A DNA stretch of 64,000 nt, taken from assembly GCF_945859685.1 (NCBI RefSeq), contig NC_079149.1:68404991-68468990 (forward strand), written 5' to 3'. This stretch comes from Eupeodes corollae. Taxonomy: Eukaryota > Arthropoda > Insecta > Diptera > Syrphidae. The notes below the pieces were generated by a model. The model was not told the origin of the DNA, searched no databases, and was given only the letters and a program-made list of their open reading frames with translations. The number at the start of each line of letters is the position of its first letter. Position 1 is the stretch's first letter. Position numbers and translations under genes: made by a program. This document shows, one piece after another, positions 35,291 to 45,779 of this stretch.

Positions 35291-36405
35291 AGTACCAATG
35301 GCGCTTAAAATAAATTGGCGGGAAGGGCTCGATATATATTTTTATAATTAAAATGTTTGCATTAAACTTAAATGGGTTTTATGATTTAAACAAAAATACT
35401 GGAATACACGTTTAAATAAGTTTCGGCTGTAATTATTCACTTAACAACAAGAATTCAATGCAATAATTCGTGAGTTCTAAAAAAAAGTATTCCGATTTAC
35501 AAAACTTTTCTACTACTGCATAAACTTGCGTACATTTCTCAATCATTTACAAAAATATTTTCTGTCCTTCATCTTTATACTAAATGTATACGAAATCCTA
35601 AATCCTAAAAACATTTTCTATGCAATATTAAGATGATAAATCTATTGCACATTATCAAAACACAGAAAAACCGCATGCTTAAAGGTTATCCTATGCGTCG
35701 AAACATGTGTTCCTTATCAGAGTTTAATTAAATGCATGGATCACCTGCTTCTGCAATTTCTAACATTAATGCACCCGCACATTTGTGCAGACACATCCGC
35801 ATAATTTTTGTTTCTTGATATTTATAGTCTGAGGGAAAATGTTGTATTATTATTATTAATATATTACTACTTCACTCAATTCAAAATGTATTATTTCTTT
35901 CGATAGTGCGTTTATGTTAGATGGTTTTTACGAGAAGGGAACTAATTCCACTAAGAGACCTTTGTTTCTATAGCTCTTGGACATATGGACATGTAAAACC
36001 TAATTGAATTTGTTTTTATTTTCAAAAATTGAGAAGTACAAATCCCTAACCATCTCTGATATAGAAAAAGGTTGACAAACTTTAAATAAAAAAATACTGC
36101 AGCTTTTTAAGAATGATTTCAGAATGGTATAGTTTCTACAATATCTCTAAAGGAAATAAAAGTGTTGTTAAATGTAAAGAGAGAAAGTTTAGTTAGAAAG
36201 TTTACTTCGCTTCACATTGTTTTATGTTTATGAAAATAGAAAAAACCCTGTTTTTATGAAACCCAAATAGCCAAAACTATTAGCAATTTCTTTAACTTAG
36301 CCTTCCAAAGTAAACACTTACAGAGCAACGCCAATCCTATTGGCTTCAAAACTATGGTGACGAGTATCTTAATGATTTTCAATTCTACAGTTTTTGCCAA
36401 CTTTT
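35291..36405. other. AT-rich DNA, no gene seen
   Basis: No coding, RNA or recognised repeat end. Confidence 0.5.
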
Positions 36406-36538
36406 AACTTTCCATAGGAAGTTATTGTAATCGGTCCGATTTGTCGAATTAAAAATTTTGACATTTCTCAACGTTTTAAAGTCTCTACAATCTACATTTA
36501 AAGTTTTAAGAGATGACTGTAAGTGCATTTATCAAGAA

Positions 36539-36675
36539 CTGGTAGTACCCGTGTAGTGATGATTATTCCGTAGGACTGTCATGCTAGAGGTCTTGGTTTT
36601 TTGGCATGTGCTACCTTAAGTTTTTTACACGGGTACTATATATATATACCTCTTGCGAGGTAGGCACCAGTAAAG
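36539..36675 (+). repeat. tRNA-related SINE, degraded 5' part (copy S5)
   Basis: It shares GTAGTACCCGTG, the GGACTGTCAT word, a degenerate GGTCTTGGTTTTTTGGCAT where the full copy has the B box, and CCTCTTGCGAGGTA with the complete SINE at 42625-42861. The 3' half is absent. It interrupts T-family sequence. Age: older than the other copies, judging by divergence. Confidence 0.65.
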
Positions 36676-37239
36676 ATATGACCGTAAAATAAATTTTGTT
36701 TTACAAATAGGTACATAAATAAAGATAATGAAACGACATTTAAAAATTGATTGATCCAAAATATCTCACGAACCAATAACTCTGCTGATCTCAGTTAAAT
36801 TTTGTATTATATATTGTAACGTGATAATAAAATAATATAGTTTAAAAGAAATTAAGTAAACAAAGAAAAATATGTTTACCTCGAATATTTTATGAACAAA
36901 AATGATTTTTGAGAAAAATCGAACTGAAAGTTTTTTTTATACAAAATTAATACAAAACAAACACATTACTGAAAATTGGTAATTGATTTTCGACTAAAAT
37001 ATATTGTCAAAAATGAATGATATTGGCTTTAAGTTAATTTGAACTTTAAAAAAATGTTGTTTGCAACATTCGGTAACATTTTTATAAAAAGCCAATTTGT
37101 CAGTTACTTCATAAACATACAAATCTAAAAAAAAATACAACACAAAATGTTTACAAAATGTTGTTTGATATCACTTGAATAATAATTTTACTCTGTTCTA
37201 AATTGGGTTGTTAACGGAAGATAATGGTATTAGTAAAAT

Positions 37240-38830
37240 TAAATCAATCCTGGTTTGACAAAGAATGTCTAAAAGCTCGTAAAACATCATTTGTTTGGTT
37301 GAGGATTTTCCGTAACTCCAACCAAGGATTATTTAAGGGTTTTTATATAGAGGCCAATAAAAAGTTTTAAGAGCTTTGTAGGACTAAAAAAAAGTTATAA
37401 GCTGAAAAGTAAGCAGTTCGATTAGCATCTTGTAAAAACTACGCTAATTTTTGGAAACTGGCTAGGGAGCTGAATGGAAAACCGTTTTACTATCCACACA
37501 AACTGTTTTCAAATGTAATGCTTTCCGATCTCAAGGATCTTTTAAATCTTGTAATAACGCACACAAGATGGCAATTCGCAGCATCTGGATTCGTGTCGAC
37601 TCTCTGGACTGTGCATTTACATTTAGCGAGTTGGAAGAAACGCTGGAGACGCTTAAAGATGGAAAAGCAGCCGGTTCGAATGGTATTCCAGTGGAATGGA
37701 CTGCCATGCTCAAAGAGCATTTTTTTAAACTTTTTAATACAGCATTGGAGGGAGAATTGTCGACAGATGAATTTCGAGATGCTATTATATTTAAAATCCA
37801 CAAATAAAGGATCGCTATTTGGTACAGCTAACTACAGAGGGATTTCCTTTTCAAATGCATCTTACTTGGGATACCATTTAAGTTTGGTCGCGTTTTTAAG
37901 CACCTATATAGAGGAAAAAGGACGACTGTATGGACAGGTGAAGAACTTTCAGACTGGTTTGAAAGCTCATCGGGAGTGAGATAAGGTTGTACATTAAGCC
38001 CTACTTTGTTCGCATTATTCATAGATGACCTTTTAGACTACCTGGAGTGGATTTCACAGGTCATGTTTGCGCATTCACCGGAAACTCTGCAGCTCATGAT
38101 TAACAGGGTTTACCAGTATTGTCCATTAAATCGAAAGTTATGATTATGAAAAGTGGTGGTAGGCGTAATGCATCAAATGAAAAATGGAGCTTTAATCCCG
38201 AAAATATTGAATGTCCAAATACCTTGGCACTACTTTTACAAATAATTTAATAATGGATAAACACTTGAAGGAGAAATTGGTTAGGGCGAAAACTGCTATT
38301 AATATAACATTGACATAATGCTTCATGAATAAGTGTTTAGCACATAGTAGCAAGTTTAAAGTATTTAAAGCAGTAGCTGAGCGCATACTTTTATATGGAT
38401 CGCAGGTATTGGTATGTAAAAAGTACAATTCGATTGAAATACTACAAACGCACTTTATAAAAAGAATATTTCGTTGCCAAAAAATACGCCAAACTACGTC
38501 ATAATGCTGGAAACGGGTCTCTCTCCTTTGTTTATAGAAAAAATTGAAGCTGTAAGCGGATTTCTTGGTTAACGTTTTTAAAATGAATGATTCACGGGTC
38601 GTGAAAAAAGAGGCCACTCAAGATCAAAACAGTTGGTATCGGAGTAGCAAGATCTTGCTGAGGAATGTCAAATTAATTTTAATTTACCCATCGAGGATTT
38701 AACAACCGCTAAAAGCATCAGCAATATATTCTGCTTTAAATTTCGAATCTACCTTTAAAATGACTCCATACAAGATGTTTTTGCCAATCTCGAGAGCAAA
38801 GAAAGCTGTTGTCTAAAAATTGTATGCCTC
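37240..38830 (+). pseudogene. LINE family C-like, copy 5 (linker, reverse transcriptase and tail, broken)
   Basis: Linker WFDKECLKARKTSFVWLRIF (about 37251-37310), matching WFDRECEAARKKSFGYLKLL of copy 1. Next are ELEETLETLKDGKAAGSNGI and PVEWTAML (37568-37807), the start of the reverse transcriptase. NYRGISFSNASY follows in another frame near 37830. The segment with the QGC and YADD blocks is mostly lost to a stop-rich stretch (about 37980-38200). The tail is readable as MSKYLGTTFTNNLIMDKHLK, FKVFKAVAERILLYGSQVLV and HFIKRIFRC up to about 38480, then fragments to 38830. Dead. It lies between the left and right ends of repeat T copy 4, same orientation. Confidence 0.82.
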
Positions 38831-38883
38831 ACATTCACACAAAATATAGATAGAAAGTTATTACAGTGGGTCGCATCTCAGCC

Positions 38884-40508
38884 TTTTTTTAAAATTTTCG
38901 TCACCACGTTTCTATATGATTTAATTTAACCAAAGATTGTTGAACTTTTTAAAATTTGACTTTTTAGCTACTTTTTAGTTTTCCAATTTTTTAAAAAAAA
39001 AAAACAAAATAATATAATTTTGTAATTAAGAAAGTCTAAGAGCTTTTAAATTTGTTTAAAACAATAATGTTTTGGCATCATTACACTAAAAGAAATCGAT
39101 GGAATCAAACCATTTAAGTACCTAAGTACAAAAATGTGTTTATTTTTTAAATTATTATTATAAAGAAAAACACTAAACGTGTTTCTTTGAAAGTCCTTCC
39201 TGTACATCTTGATATTGTTAATTGTAAAATAAAATAGATTTAAAATCGTATACAAAAATATAACAGTAATTAGTTTAATATTAGTGAACAAAAAAAATTC
39301 CAACACGCTACAACAATTTTTCGCGAACTATTTAAATAGAAATGGCCACAAAACTGCAAGGTATCACAAGAAACCATACAATCTTTCAAATCTTCGCCAT
39401 CATTATCGCAATGGCACATAACAAATTACCCCTTGCAATGCCTCTGTCGCACTTCGATGGAAGACACACTGCTGCACACACTCTTCTGCTCCAACGCTAG
39501 AAGTCTATAGAAGTGAAAATCTTCAAAACAATTTAATCCACGTAACGAATAGCTCTGCCTCTGAGCATTTGAGATAAATTCATTTGCCTATCGACTATGA
39601 AATCTGTATATAAATTTCAGTACTCTTTTTATTATTCAAGTTGGCTCTGGCTGGGTTGAAGTAAATGTCCATTAATGACCAACATACCAACCAATATATG
39701 GTTCTTTTTGTAGATATCTAAGACCCCTACATATATTGAGGGAAATTCTGTCTAAACGATGCGCCAGGAAGAGCCTGTTTGAAAAATAGTATTACAAATT
39801 GAGGGGATTTGTCAAAATATTTCCAGGGATTACAAGAGATCTTGGTCAAGTGGTCATATTGGTCAGTTAAGTAGTTGGGTTTTGGGATGACATATCTGTG
39901 AACATATTTCCCTAGCACGGTTAGACTTAAAGAAATGTCAGGCTCTATTAATAATGTTTCCATTTCCATAGGTAAGTGGAATACTTTATTATTTTTATAT
40001 TTATAGACATCAAATTATTTCCTACTGTTACACATTGTAGATTTCATTAAAACTTGAATTAATAAAAAAAAGAATTGAAACGAGTTTGAATTGGAGTATT
40101 ATAATAACACACATGGAAACATATATTTCACGCCCAATTGCACACGTTGCATTTGTAAAATGGATTAATTAAACACTACTTCAATATCAATTGACATTTA
40201 ATTCTCTATTGCTATAAAGCAAATTACTTTTTTTAGGCCATAAAACAAAATTGTTGTCTTTGATTAATTTTAATTAATTGACGTTGATAGTTAATGATCA
40301 TGTTTCCAGATTAAATTACCTGAGCTTTAAACTGCGAATGCAATAACGTGTTTTAAATGGAAATAAAATGCAAATTCATTTGTGGTTGACAAAAGGGCGT
40401 GCTATTTTTGTAATTGTGTATTTGATAAAGATTACTTTGACTTCTTATGTAGACACAGTGTGGTAAATAATCGAAAACACTTGTAAACTAAAATGAAAAC
40501 TAAATATA
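38884..40508. other. AT-rich DNA, no gene seen
   Basis: Frames at 39046-39306 and 39727-39969 (minus) carry no domain that I recognise. Nothing else supported. Confidence 0.5.
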
Positions 40509-41763
40509 GGCTGGGATGCGACCCACATTTTTTTTAAAAATAAACACGCACTCAAGGAGATATTACTACCTTATTATGCAGAGGCACATTGTGAGCACTA
40601 GGAAGAGGAGAGAGGGTTTAAAAGGAGATGTCATGTCGGTACACATTGGTTTTGAATTCCTTAATATTGCAATGACTAGGAAAGACAGAGTGTGGCAAGA
40701 CATTCCACATTCGCATAGTACGGCTAAAGATCGAATCTCTGTACTTGACAGTGCGACCGAAACTGTGCTCGATGGTATATTGATGAGCATTCCTAAAAGC
40801 GCGAGTATTACGGTTGAACTGCCCAATGGGAGGAATGCAGCTGGTTATTTCTCTAGAGCATAAACCATTAAAATAACGGTAAAAGAGGGTGAGACGAGAA
40901 ACATTTCGACGATGTTCAAGTGACGTAAACGACCTTATGATGGTAATATCACCAATCAATCTAAATGCTCTACGTTCAATACTATCCATCTTAAGTATCT
41001 ATCTTAAGTAAGTTGCAGGAGCACCAGCTCATATATGTGAGTTATACTCAAGCTTTGGATGTATATTAGTCAGCCACATCAGAGGGGGAGAAAAACTTCT
41101 TGAATCGCCTTAGAAAATCGACATCGTTTATGTGATCGTTCCACAAAAGGTGGTTGGTGACACACATACCGAGAATATCGAGATGTTCAATTTTCTCGAT
41201 GCAAGTGCCATTTATGGATAATGGCAAGGGAGGTATATTTCGCTTTAACGATACAATACAGCATTACGTTTTCGAAGCATTAAATTCCACGCGGTTTCTT
41301 ATTACCCATTGTACAATGCTGTTTAGGTCGGAATTGAACGATGTTATCATATTTTGTCGTTGCAGTTCCACTTCCGAAGAAGAGTGGTGTGAATATGAAA
41401 ACGAATATGAAAAGCAAGAGCACTATCGTCAGCGAAATAATAAATTGGATTAGAATTTGCAGACAGGAGATCATTAATAAAAATGAGGAAGAGTGTTGGA
41501 GATAAAACAGAGCCCTGGGGCACACCAGCATTTAATTTGTGGTTTTCAGACTTGAATCCATCTAAAACAACTTGTATTGAACGATTCGAAAGGTAATTAC
41601 TAATCCAATGAAGGAGGGATTCATGAAAACCGAAAGCACGCATTTTCGATAAGAGAGCCTGATGCCAAAACCTATCAAATGCTTTTGAAATACCAAGTGC
41701 AGAACGATAGCGGGGAGACCATCCGACAAATCGACCGATTACAATAACTTCCTATGGGAAGTA
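40509..41763 (-). mobile_element. Repeat family T, copy 5 (ends only) bracketing LINE A
   Basis: Inverse of T: the left T end, a palindromic AACTTCCTATGGGAAGT (41746-41762) followed by TTGTAATCGGTCGATTTGTC on the minus strand, is at the right. The T right end, GTGGGTCGCATCCCAGCC, lies at 40509-40526. The internal T units are absent and a LINE A fragment fills the space in the same orientation as T. Confidence 0.6.
40560..41715 (-). pseudogene. LINE family A, copy 2 (reverse transcriptase palm to C-terminus)
   Basis: Read from 41715: ALGISKAFDRFWHQALLSKM (first catalytic region), then the frame 41347-41643 with FHESLLHWISNYLSNRSIQV, NAGVPQGSVLSPTLFLIFIN and the catalytic box as YYFADDSALAF. 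The Asp pair is intact and Tyr is replaced by Phe. After frame breaks come FLRRFKKFFSPSDVAD-like remains. The frame 40618-40989 then gives the C-terminus: MDSIERRAFRLIGDITIIRS, SLEHRRNVSRLTLFYRYFNG and MRMWNVLPHSVFPSHCNI. The same C-terminus is recognisable in copy 1 at 2.3-2.5 kb. Truncated 5' of the first catalytic region, right beside the T end. Jockey/CR1-like. Confidence 0.88.
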
Positions 41764-42612
41764 ATAAACGATCAAAAAATCGACTTTCAATCATAGAAAA
41801 ATGATGATCAACCCGTAACCCACAAAATTGCCCTTAAGGTCTAAGAGTTGAAGGGTATATGTGGGAATATATAGAGAGTTTTCCAATAGCAACTTGGCAA
41901 TTTCTATTTTAATTTATGAACGCATCCTTCCACTAATCATCAAACTGTCATCTTCATTGTATTTAGTATACTTAACATTTTTATCATAGTAATGTACACG
42001 ATCGAAGAATGTCTGCATATTATACAAATGCTTTACTTAGAACCTAGGTATTTGACTGACGAAGCTCATTTTTGGCTCAATGGGTTCGTCAATAAGCAAC
42101 ATATACATTATTAGTAGTGTGCAAATTCACATTTAAAATTTGGTTGACAGCTGCAGCCATGTCCGCGGTGGCCATATGAAACAAGTCGAGTTTCATCCAA
42201 AAATGTTTTGATTGCACTTAAAGTCAACAATAGTTTTAGTTTTATTTTAAAAAAATGTCAAATCTTTATTGCAAAACTCGATATACACTCCACTTCAACT
42301 GAATACGCACAGCATTTTTTGAAAATAGTTTCTACATTCCAAATATTGATGGTAATAATGAAATTTGTTGGTGTCAACTACTTGCTTAAGATGTTAAGAA
42401 AAGAATTTTAAAAAAATTATCCAAAAGCAACCACTAATTTTTCTTTCGCCTACTTGCAAAGTTTTCTACCAGGAAAAAAATAATATTTTTTTTGAGTCAA
42501 TAGGCACAAAAATTAAAATTATAATTGAATTGGATGAAAAAAAGTTTTTTTTTAAAGTTTGGTAGTTGTTACTTCCACCTTTTCTTTTAATCATTACGTA
42601 AATTAGTTACGG
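41764..42612. other. AT-rich DNA, no gene seen
   Basis: No coding or repeat end recognised up to the target duplication of the SINE. Confidence 0.5.
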
Positions 42613-42624
42613 TATGAACGCTAC

Positions 42625-42861
42625 CGTAGTACCCGTGGCATGATGGACTGTCATACCATAGGCCTTGGGTTTGATCCCTATGCCATCTAAAGTTTTTTTC
42701 AGCCTCTTGCGAGGTATTGACAAATTCTCCAAGAGTAATTCTTGTCATGAAAAAGTGCTTTCTCAAATTTGCGGATTCGGATTCGGCTTAAAAATTAAGG
42801 TCTCTCCATCCCTGACAACAGTACCCGCACGGACTGTTGCGCCACCCAATTTATTTATATT
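42625..42861 (+). repeat. tRNA-related SINE with perfect target duplication (copy S1)
   Basis: Flanked by identical 12-base duplications TATGAACGCTAC at 42613-42624 and 42862-42873. That fixes the ends: 5' CGTAGTACCCGTGGCATGAT and a 3' tail of AATTTATTTATATT type. The 5' part carries RNA polymerase III-like boxes: A box TGGCATGATGG (42636-42646) and B box GGTTTGATCCC (42668-42678). They are closer together than in a normal tRNA. The 3' part contains GGTCTCTCCATCCCTGACAA and GGACTGTTGCGCCACCCAAT. Compared with copies S2 and S4, about 50 bases between ...CGCAC and GGACTG... are missing here. SINEs are moved by LINE enzymes; the partner LINE is not identified. Confidence 0.9.
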
Positions 42862-42949
42862 TATGAACGCTACAACCTTTTAATGTAGTTCGACGATATT
42901 TCGGTCAATTGCAAAAATTAAGGATTCTTTGTCTCCAAGACCACCATCA

Positions 42950-43700
42950 TTAAATGTGGGTACTATCCCCAAGTTTTTTTTAATAATGTTTAGTTAAGAT
43001 GAGTATGGCAGTTTTTGAAGGAAGTGCAATTTTGCTCCTCTGTCCAAGCTTTTATTATGCGCACCGATTGAATAGGCGAGTTATCATGTTGGTATGCCAA
43101 GTTTATGGATACAAAAATGTTAGATTTTTTTAGGACAATTTCTTTCCAAGATTTCCTTTTACTCAGCTGAAGTAATTTTTGATGTAACGACATCAACTTT
43201 AACTGTTTCATAATAACTGATAATTTTTAATATAACAACACCTTTTTCACAGCTGTAATGAAGCTCCTAACACCTTTTTATTTTCTCAAATCGTGAATCA
43301 GGGTCACTGAAATTAAATAGTTGTATCGTCTGAAAAAAACACGTGATACCATTCTTTTTCAGAATAATTTGAGTTTTGAAAAACTCTAATATCATAACTA
43401 TTTGTTGTTTATCAAGTAGAGGTTTTTTCTTAAGTTTAATTCGTTTAAGATGGCTCGAATTCTAACTCTTAAAACTGTTGAAAGACGAATCACAAGAACT
43501 AGATGCACACTTTGAAATTTCTCGCCTTCAGGTTGCTGTTCTTTTTACCTCCCTTTACGTTTTATCTGCGCAAAACTTTATTTTTCAGGTAAGAATAAAA
43601 GCTTTTAAGATTTCGTCCAATTTTATCAGCTGCTGCACGTAAGGTTAGGTCTTGGTGCCCAATCAAGTCGATCTGAGCTTTTGAAACACTGTAATGCTAA
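42950..43700 (-). pseudogene. Tc1-type transposase relic, copy 2
   Basis: Read from 43700. An N-terminal helix-turn-helix-like run AQIDLIGHQDLTLRAAADKI and GRNLKSF lies at about 43670-43590. Much later comes a W(Y/H)HVFFSDDTTI stretch (about 43360), the place of the first catalytic Asp. Then the open frame 42990-43211 has SWKEIVLKKSNIF and YQHDNSPIQSVRIIKAWTEE, equivalent to the QHDNAPxH block with the second Asp. The Glu-containing DLNPIE block is not recognisable. Many stops lie between these pieces, and no terminal repeats were found. The call rests on the order and spacing of three weak blocks. Confidence 0.6.
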
Positions 43701-44035
43701 TATATGTAGATCTACCAATTGGCCTTAAAATTTTAGATCAGAAAAACGAACAAATTGTTCATAAAGAACGGTTAGATTGTCGTGGTATTTATTTCTTCAG
43801 TTGACTCAAAAAAGAACTTCTTGCGTTTGAAATACTTTACCAGTGAGCGAACACAGTATTACTCGTATTTAGATGTTTTCTTAAAATTTTTGTATGAATA
43901 TCTTAATCTTAAGGGAGTAGTTTGCATCGAAGATGTCACCAAAAACCTCAATATTTGGAAAAAAAATTAATTTTCGAAAATGTTGGTGCGTATTCAATTG
44001 AAGCGGAGTGTATGCATGTTTATGGAACAAAAATT
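43701..44035. other. AT-rich spacer and left target duplication of the LINE
   Basis: No gene recognised. The last 14 bases, ATGGAACAAAAATT (44022-44035), are repeated exactly after the LINE's poly(A) tail at 47892-47905. Confidence 0.7.
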
Positions 44036-44051
44036 CGGAATTTAGACAATA

Positions 44052-45779
44052 ATGGGCGCACTGCCGGAGACGCGCCTAAAAGTCCTAGCTGTGAATGTAA
44101 ATTCACTGATTAGGATTGAACGAAGAGCCAATATGTTCCAATTGTTGACAGACTACAGTCCCGATGTGTTTATGGCTAGCGAAACTAAGCTAAACCACAA
44201 ACACAAATTGACTCATAAAAATTACAATATCGTAAGAAGAGACCGGCCTGACTCCACTCGAGGGGGCGGTGTCGCTCTCTTTATACGAAAAGGCATTAAT
44301 TATAAAGTCATATACAACAATGAATTGCGAAAGCTCAAGACGCTAGAAGTTTGCGTTGAAGCGGATGTATATGATTGCGGCTTATGCGGCTGGAGCTCCG
44401 CAGGTCACTTACTTTGCTTCAGAACTCGAGATTGTTTTTAGGGAACTTAAACTGAGCTTGGAAGAAAACTATTTCATCTTGGCCGGTGATTTGAACGCAA
44501 AACATGAAGATTGGGGAAATCAACATAGTAATCCCAGAGGTAATCATCTTTTTAATTTGATGAATCTTTACAGCGTTGAATATGGCGTCGACCTGCTGGC
44601 TACTGAAAGGCCATCGTATCCAAGAAGCGGCTCCTTTCTGGACCTTTTGCTGTACGACACCAGACTGACAGTTACAGACAAAGTGGGTAATCACCCGCGA
44701 AACTGCTTACAGACAGTAGAGTACGACAGTGATCACTGCGGACAGGCTGCTGTAATGCGGATGCCGAACGAACGTGTGGAGTTGGAGGAATACGTTCCAA
44801 CGCATTCTTACAATTTCAGTAAGATGCGGTGGCCTCGTTTCACCAATGCCCTAGCGAGAGAACTTCGTTCGAGTGACATAGCCCCACCAAACAACAGAAA
44901 CCTGACTAATACAGAAATTGACCAACACTTACAACAGATGGACGAAACAATAAAACGAACGATGGAACGGAAAATCCCAAAGTACAAAGAACGGGACCAA
45001 ATGGACGCTTACAGAAACGCGACAATTGACGCACTACGCAGGCACAAGAGTGGCTTACTGACAAGACTCAAAAACTTGCACAGACGACTTACAGACCCAC
45101 GCGACTTGGAGGTTAGGACACTGAAGTCGTCAATAAAAAATATCAATCTGTTGATTAAGGAGAACTAAAGGTTATCAATTAACAAGTACTGGGACCGCAA
45201 GATCCGGTCAGTTAATTCGAATGACCCTAGTAAGTTCCCCAAAATCAACAAGATATTCAGGAAAAAAAACGATAATGACCTTCCGTGTCTTAAACTCTAA
45301 AGAACTGAGGAGAACAGAGACGTACTCATGACAGCGCAAATTGATGCAGAGGAAGCCATCTTTGACGATGACTTTTACATAATTGAAGATCCGAAGGAAA
45401 AAGTGGAGGCGGTGGGAGCTGCTTTCCAGCAAGTGTATAAGGTAAATGTTAGCATTCGCCCCAACCGCGACCTGGAAAACAGAGCCCTACTTAATCACTT
45501 TTACCTCCGTAATGATATCACACATTGGCGATCTGAGAACCGCGGTTTCATGCGGTTCAATGACGATTCCTTGGCAAATGCCATAATCGCCGAGCAAACG
45601 GGACCAAGTCCCTTGTTAGTGACGAAGGTTGAGCTTCAACTCATCTTCAAGTCAATAAAAAACAAAAAGTCAGCAGGTGTCGATGGTATATCCAACGTTG
45701 TACTAAACATTTACCGACGGAAGCAATTGACATTTACACCACACTCTTCAACAATGCACTGAATAATGCATATTATCCA
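44052..45779 (+). pseudogene. LINE D ORF2, N-terminal part: endonuclease and linker (two frameshifts, two stops)
   Basis: The apurinic-type endonuclease starts at MGALPETRLKVLAVNVNSL, then DVFMASETKLNH (catalytic Glu region), NIVRRDRPDSTRGGGVALFI and a frameshift near 44365. It continues in the next frame with MYMIAAYAAG, FILAGDLNAKHEDWG (Asp-Leu-Asn block), SGSFLDLLLYDTRL and YDSDHCGQAAV (Ser-Asp-His block). The linker to the polymerase has in-frame stops at 45166-45168 and 45298-45300 and then runs open from 45328. LVTKVELQLIFKSIKNKKSA and GVDGISNVVL mark the polymerase start before a second frameshift at about 45700-45760. All endonuclease motifs are still visible, so breakage is recent. 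The enzyme would nick the target DNA for insertion. Confidence 0.92.

Larger units (their letters stand above)
36406..38883 (+). mobile_element. Repeat family T, copy 4, bracketing a LINE fragment and a SINE
   Basis: The left end is a near-palindrome, AACTTTCCATAGGAAGTT (36406-36423), followed by ATTGTAATCGGTCCGATTTG. The internal T region runs to about 37190. A LINE C-like fragment occupies about 37240-38830, then the T right end appears: GATAGAAAGTTATTACAGTG and GGTCGCATCTCAGCC (38849-38883). A SINE fragment sits at 36539-36675. Either the LINE inserted into T or T carries captured LINE sequence; T copy 5 shows the same arrangement with a different LINE. Confidence 0.6.

Noticed and set aside
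38192..38617. Minus-strand frame of 141 codons
   Set aside because: Antisense shadow of LINE C copy 5, whose plus-strand motifs are recognisable over the same stretch.
42636..42678. Possible true tRNA gene from A- and B-box-like words
   Set aside because: The boxes are too close for a tRNA, no cloverleaf can be formed, and target duplications show it is the head of a SINE.
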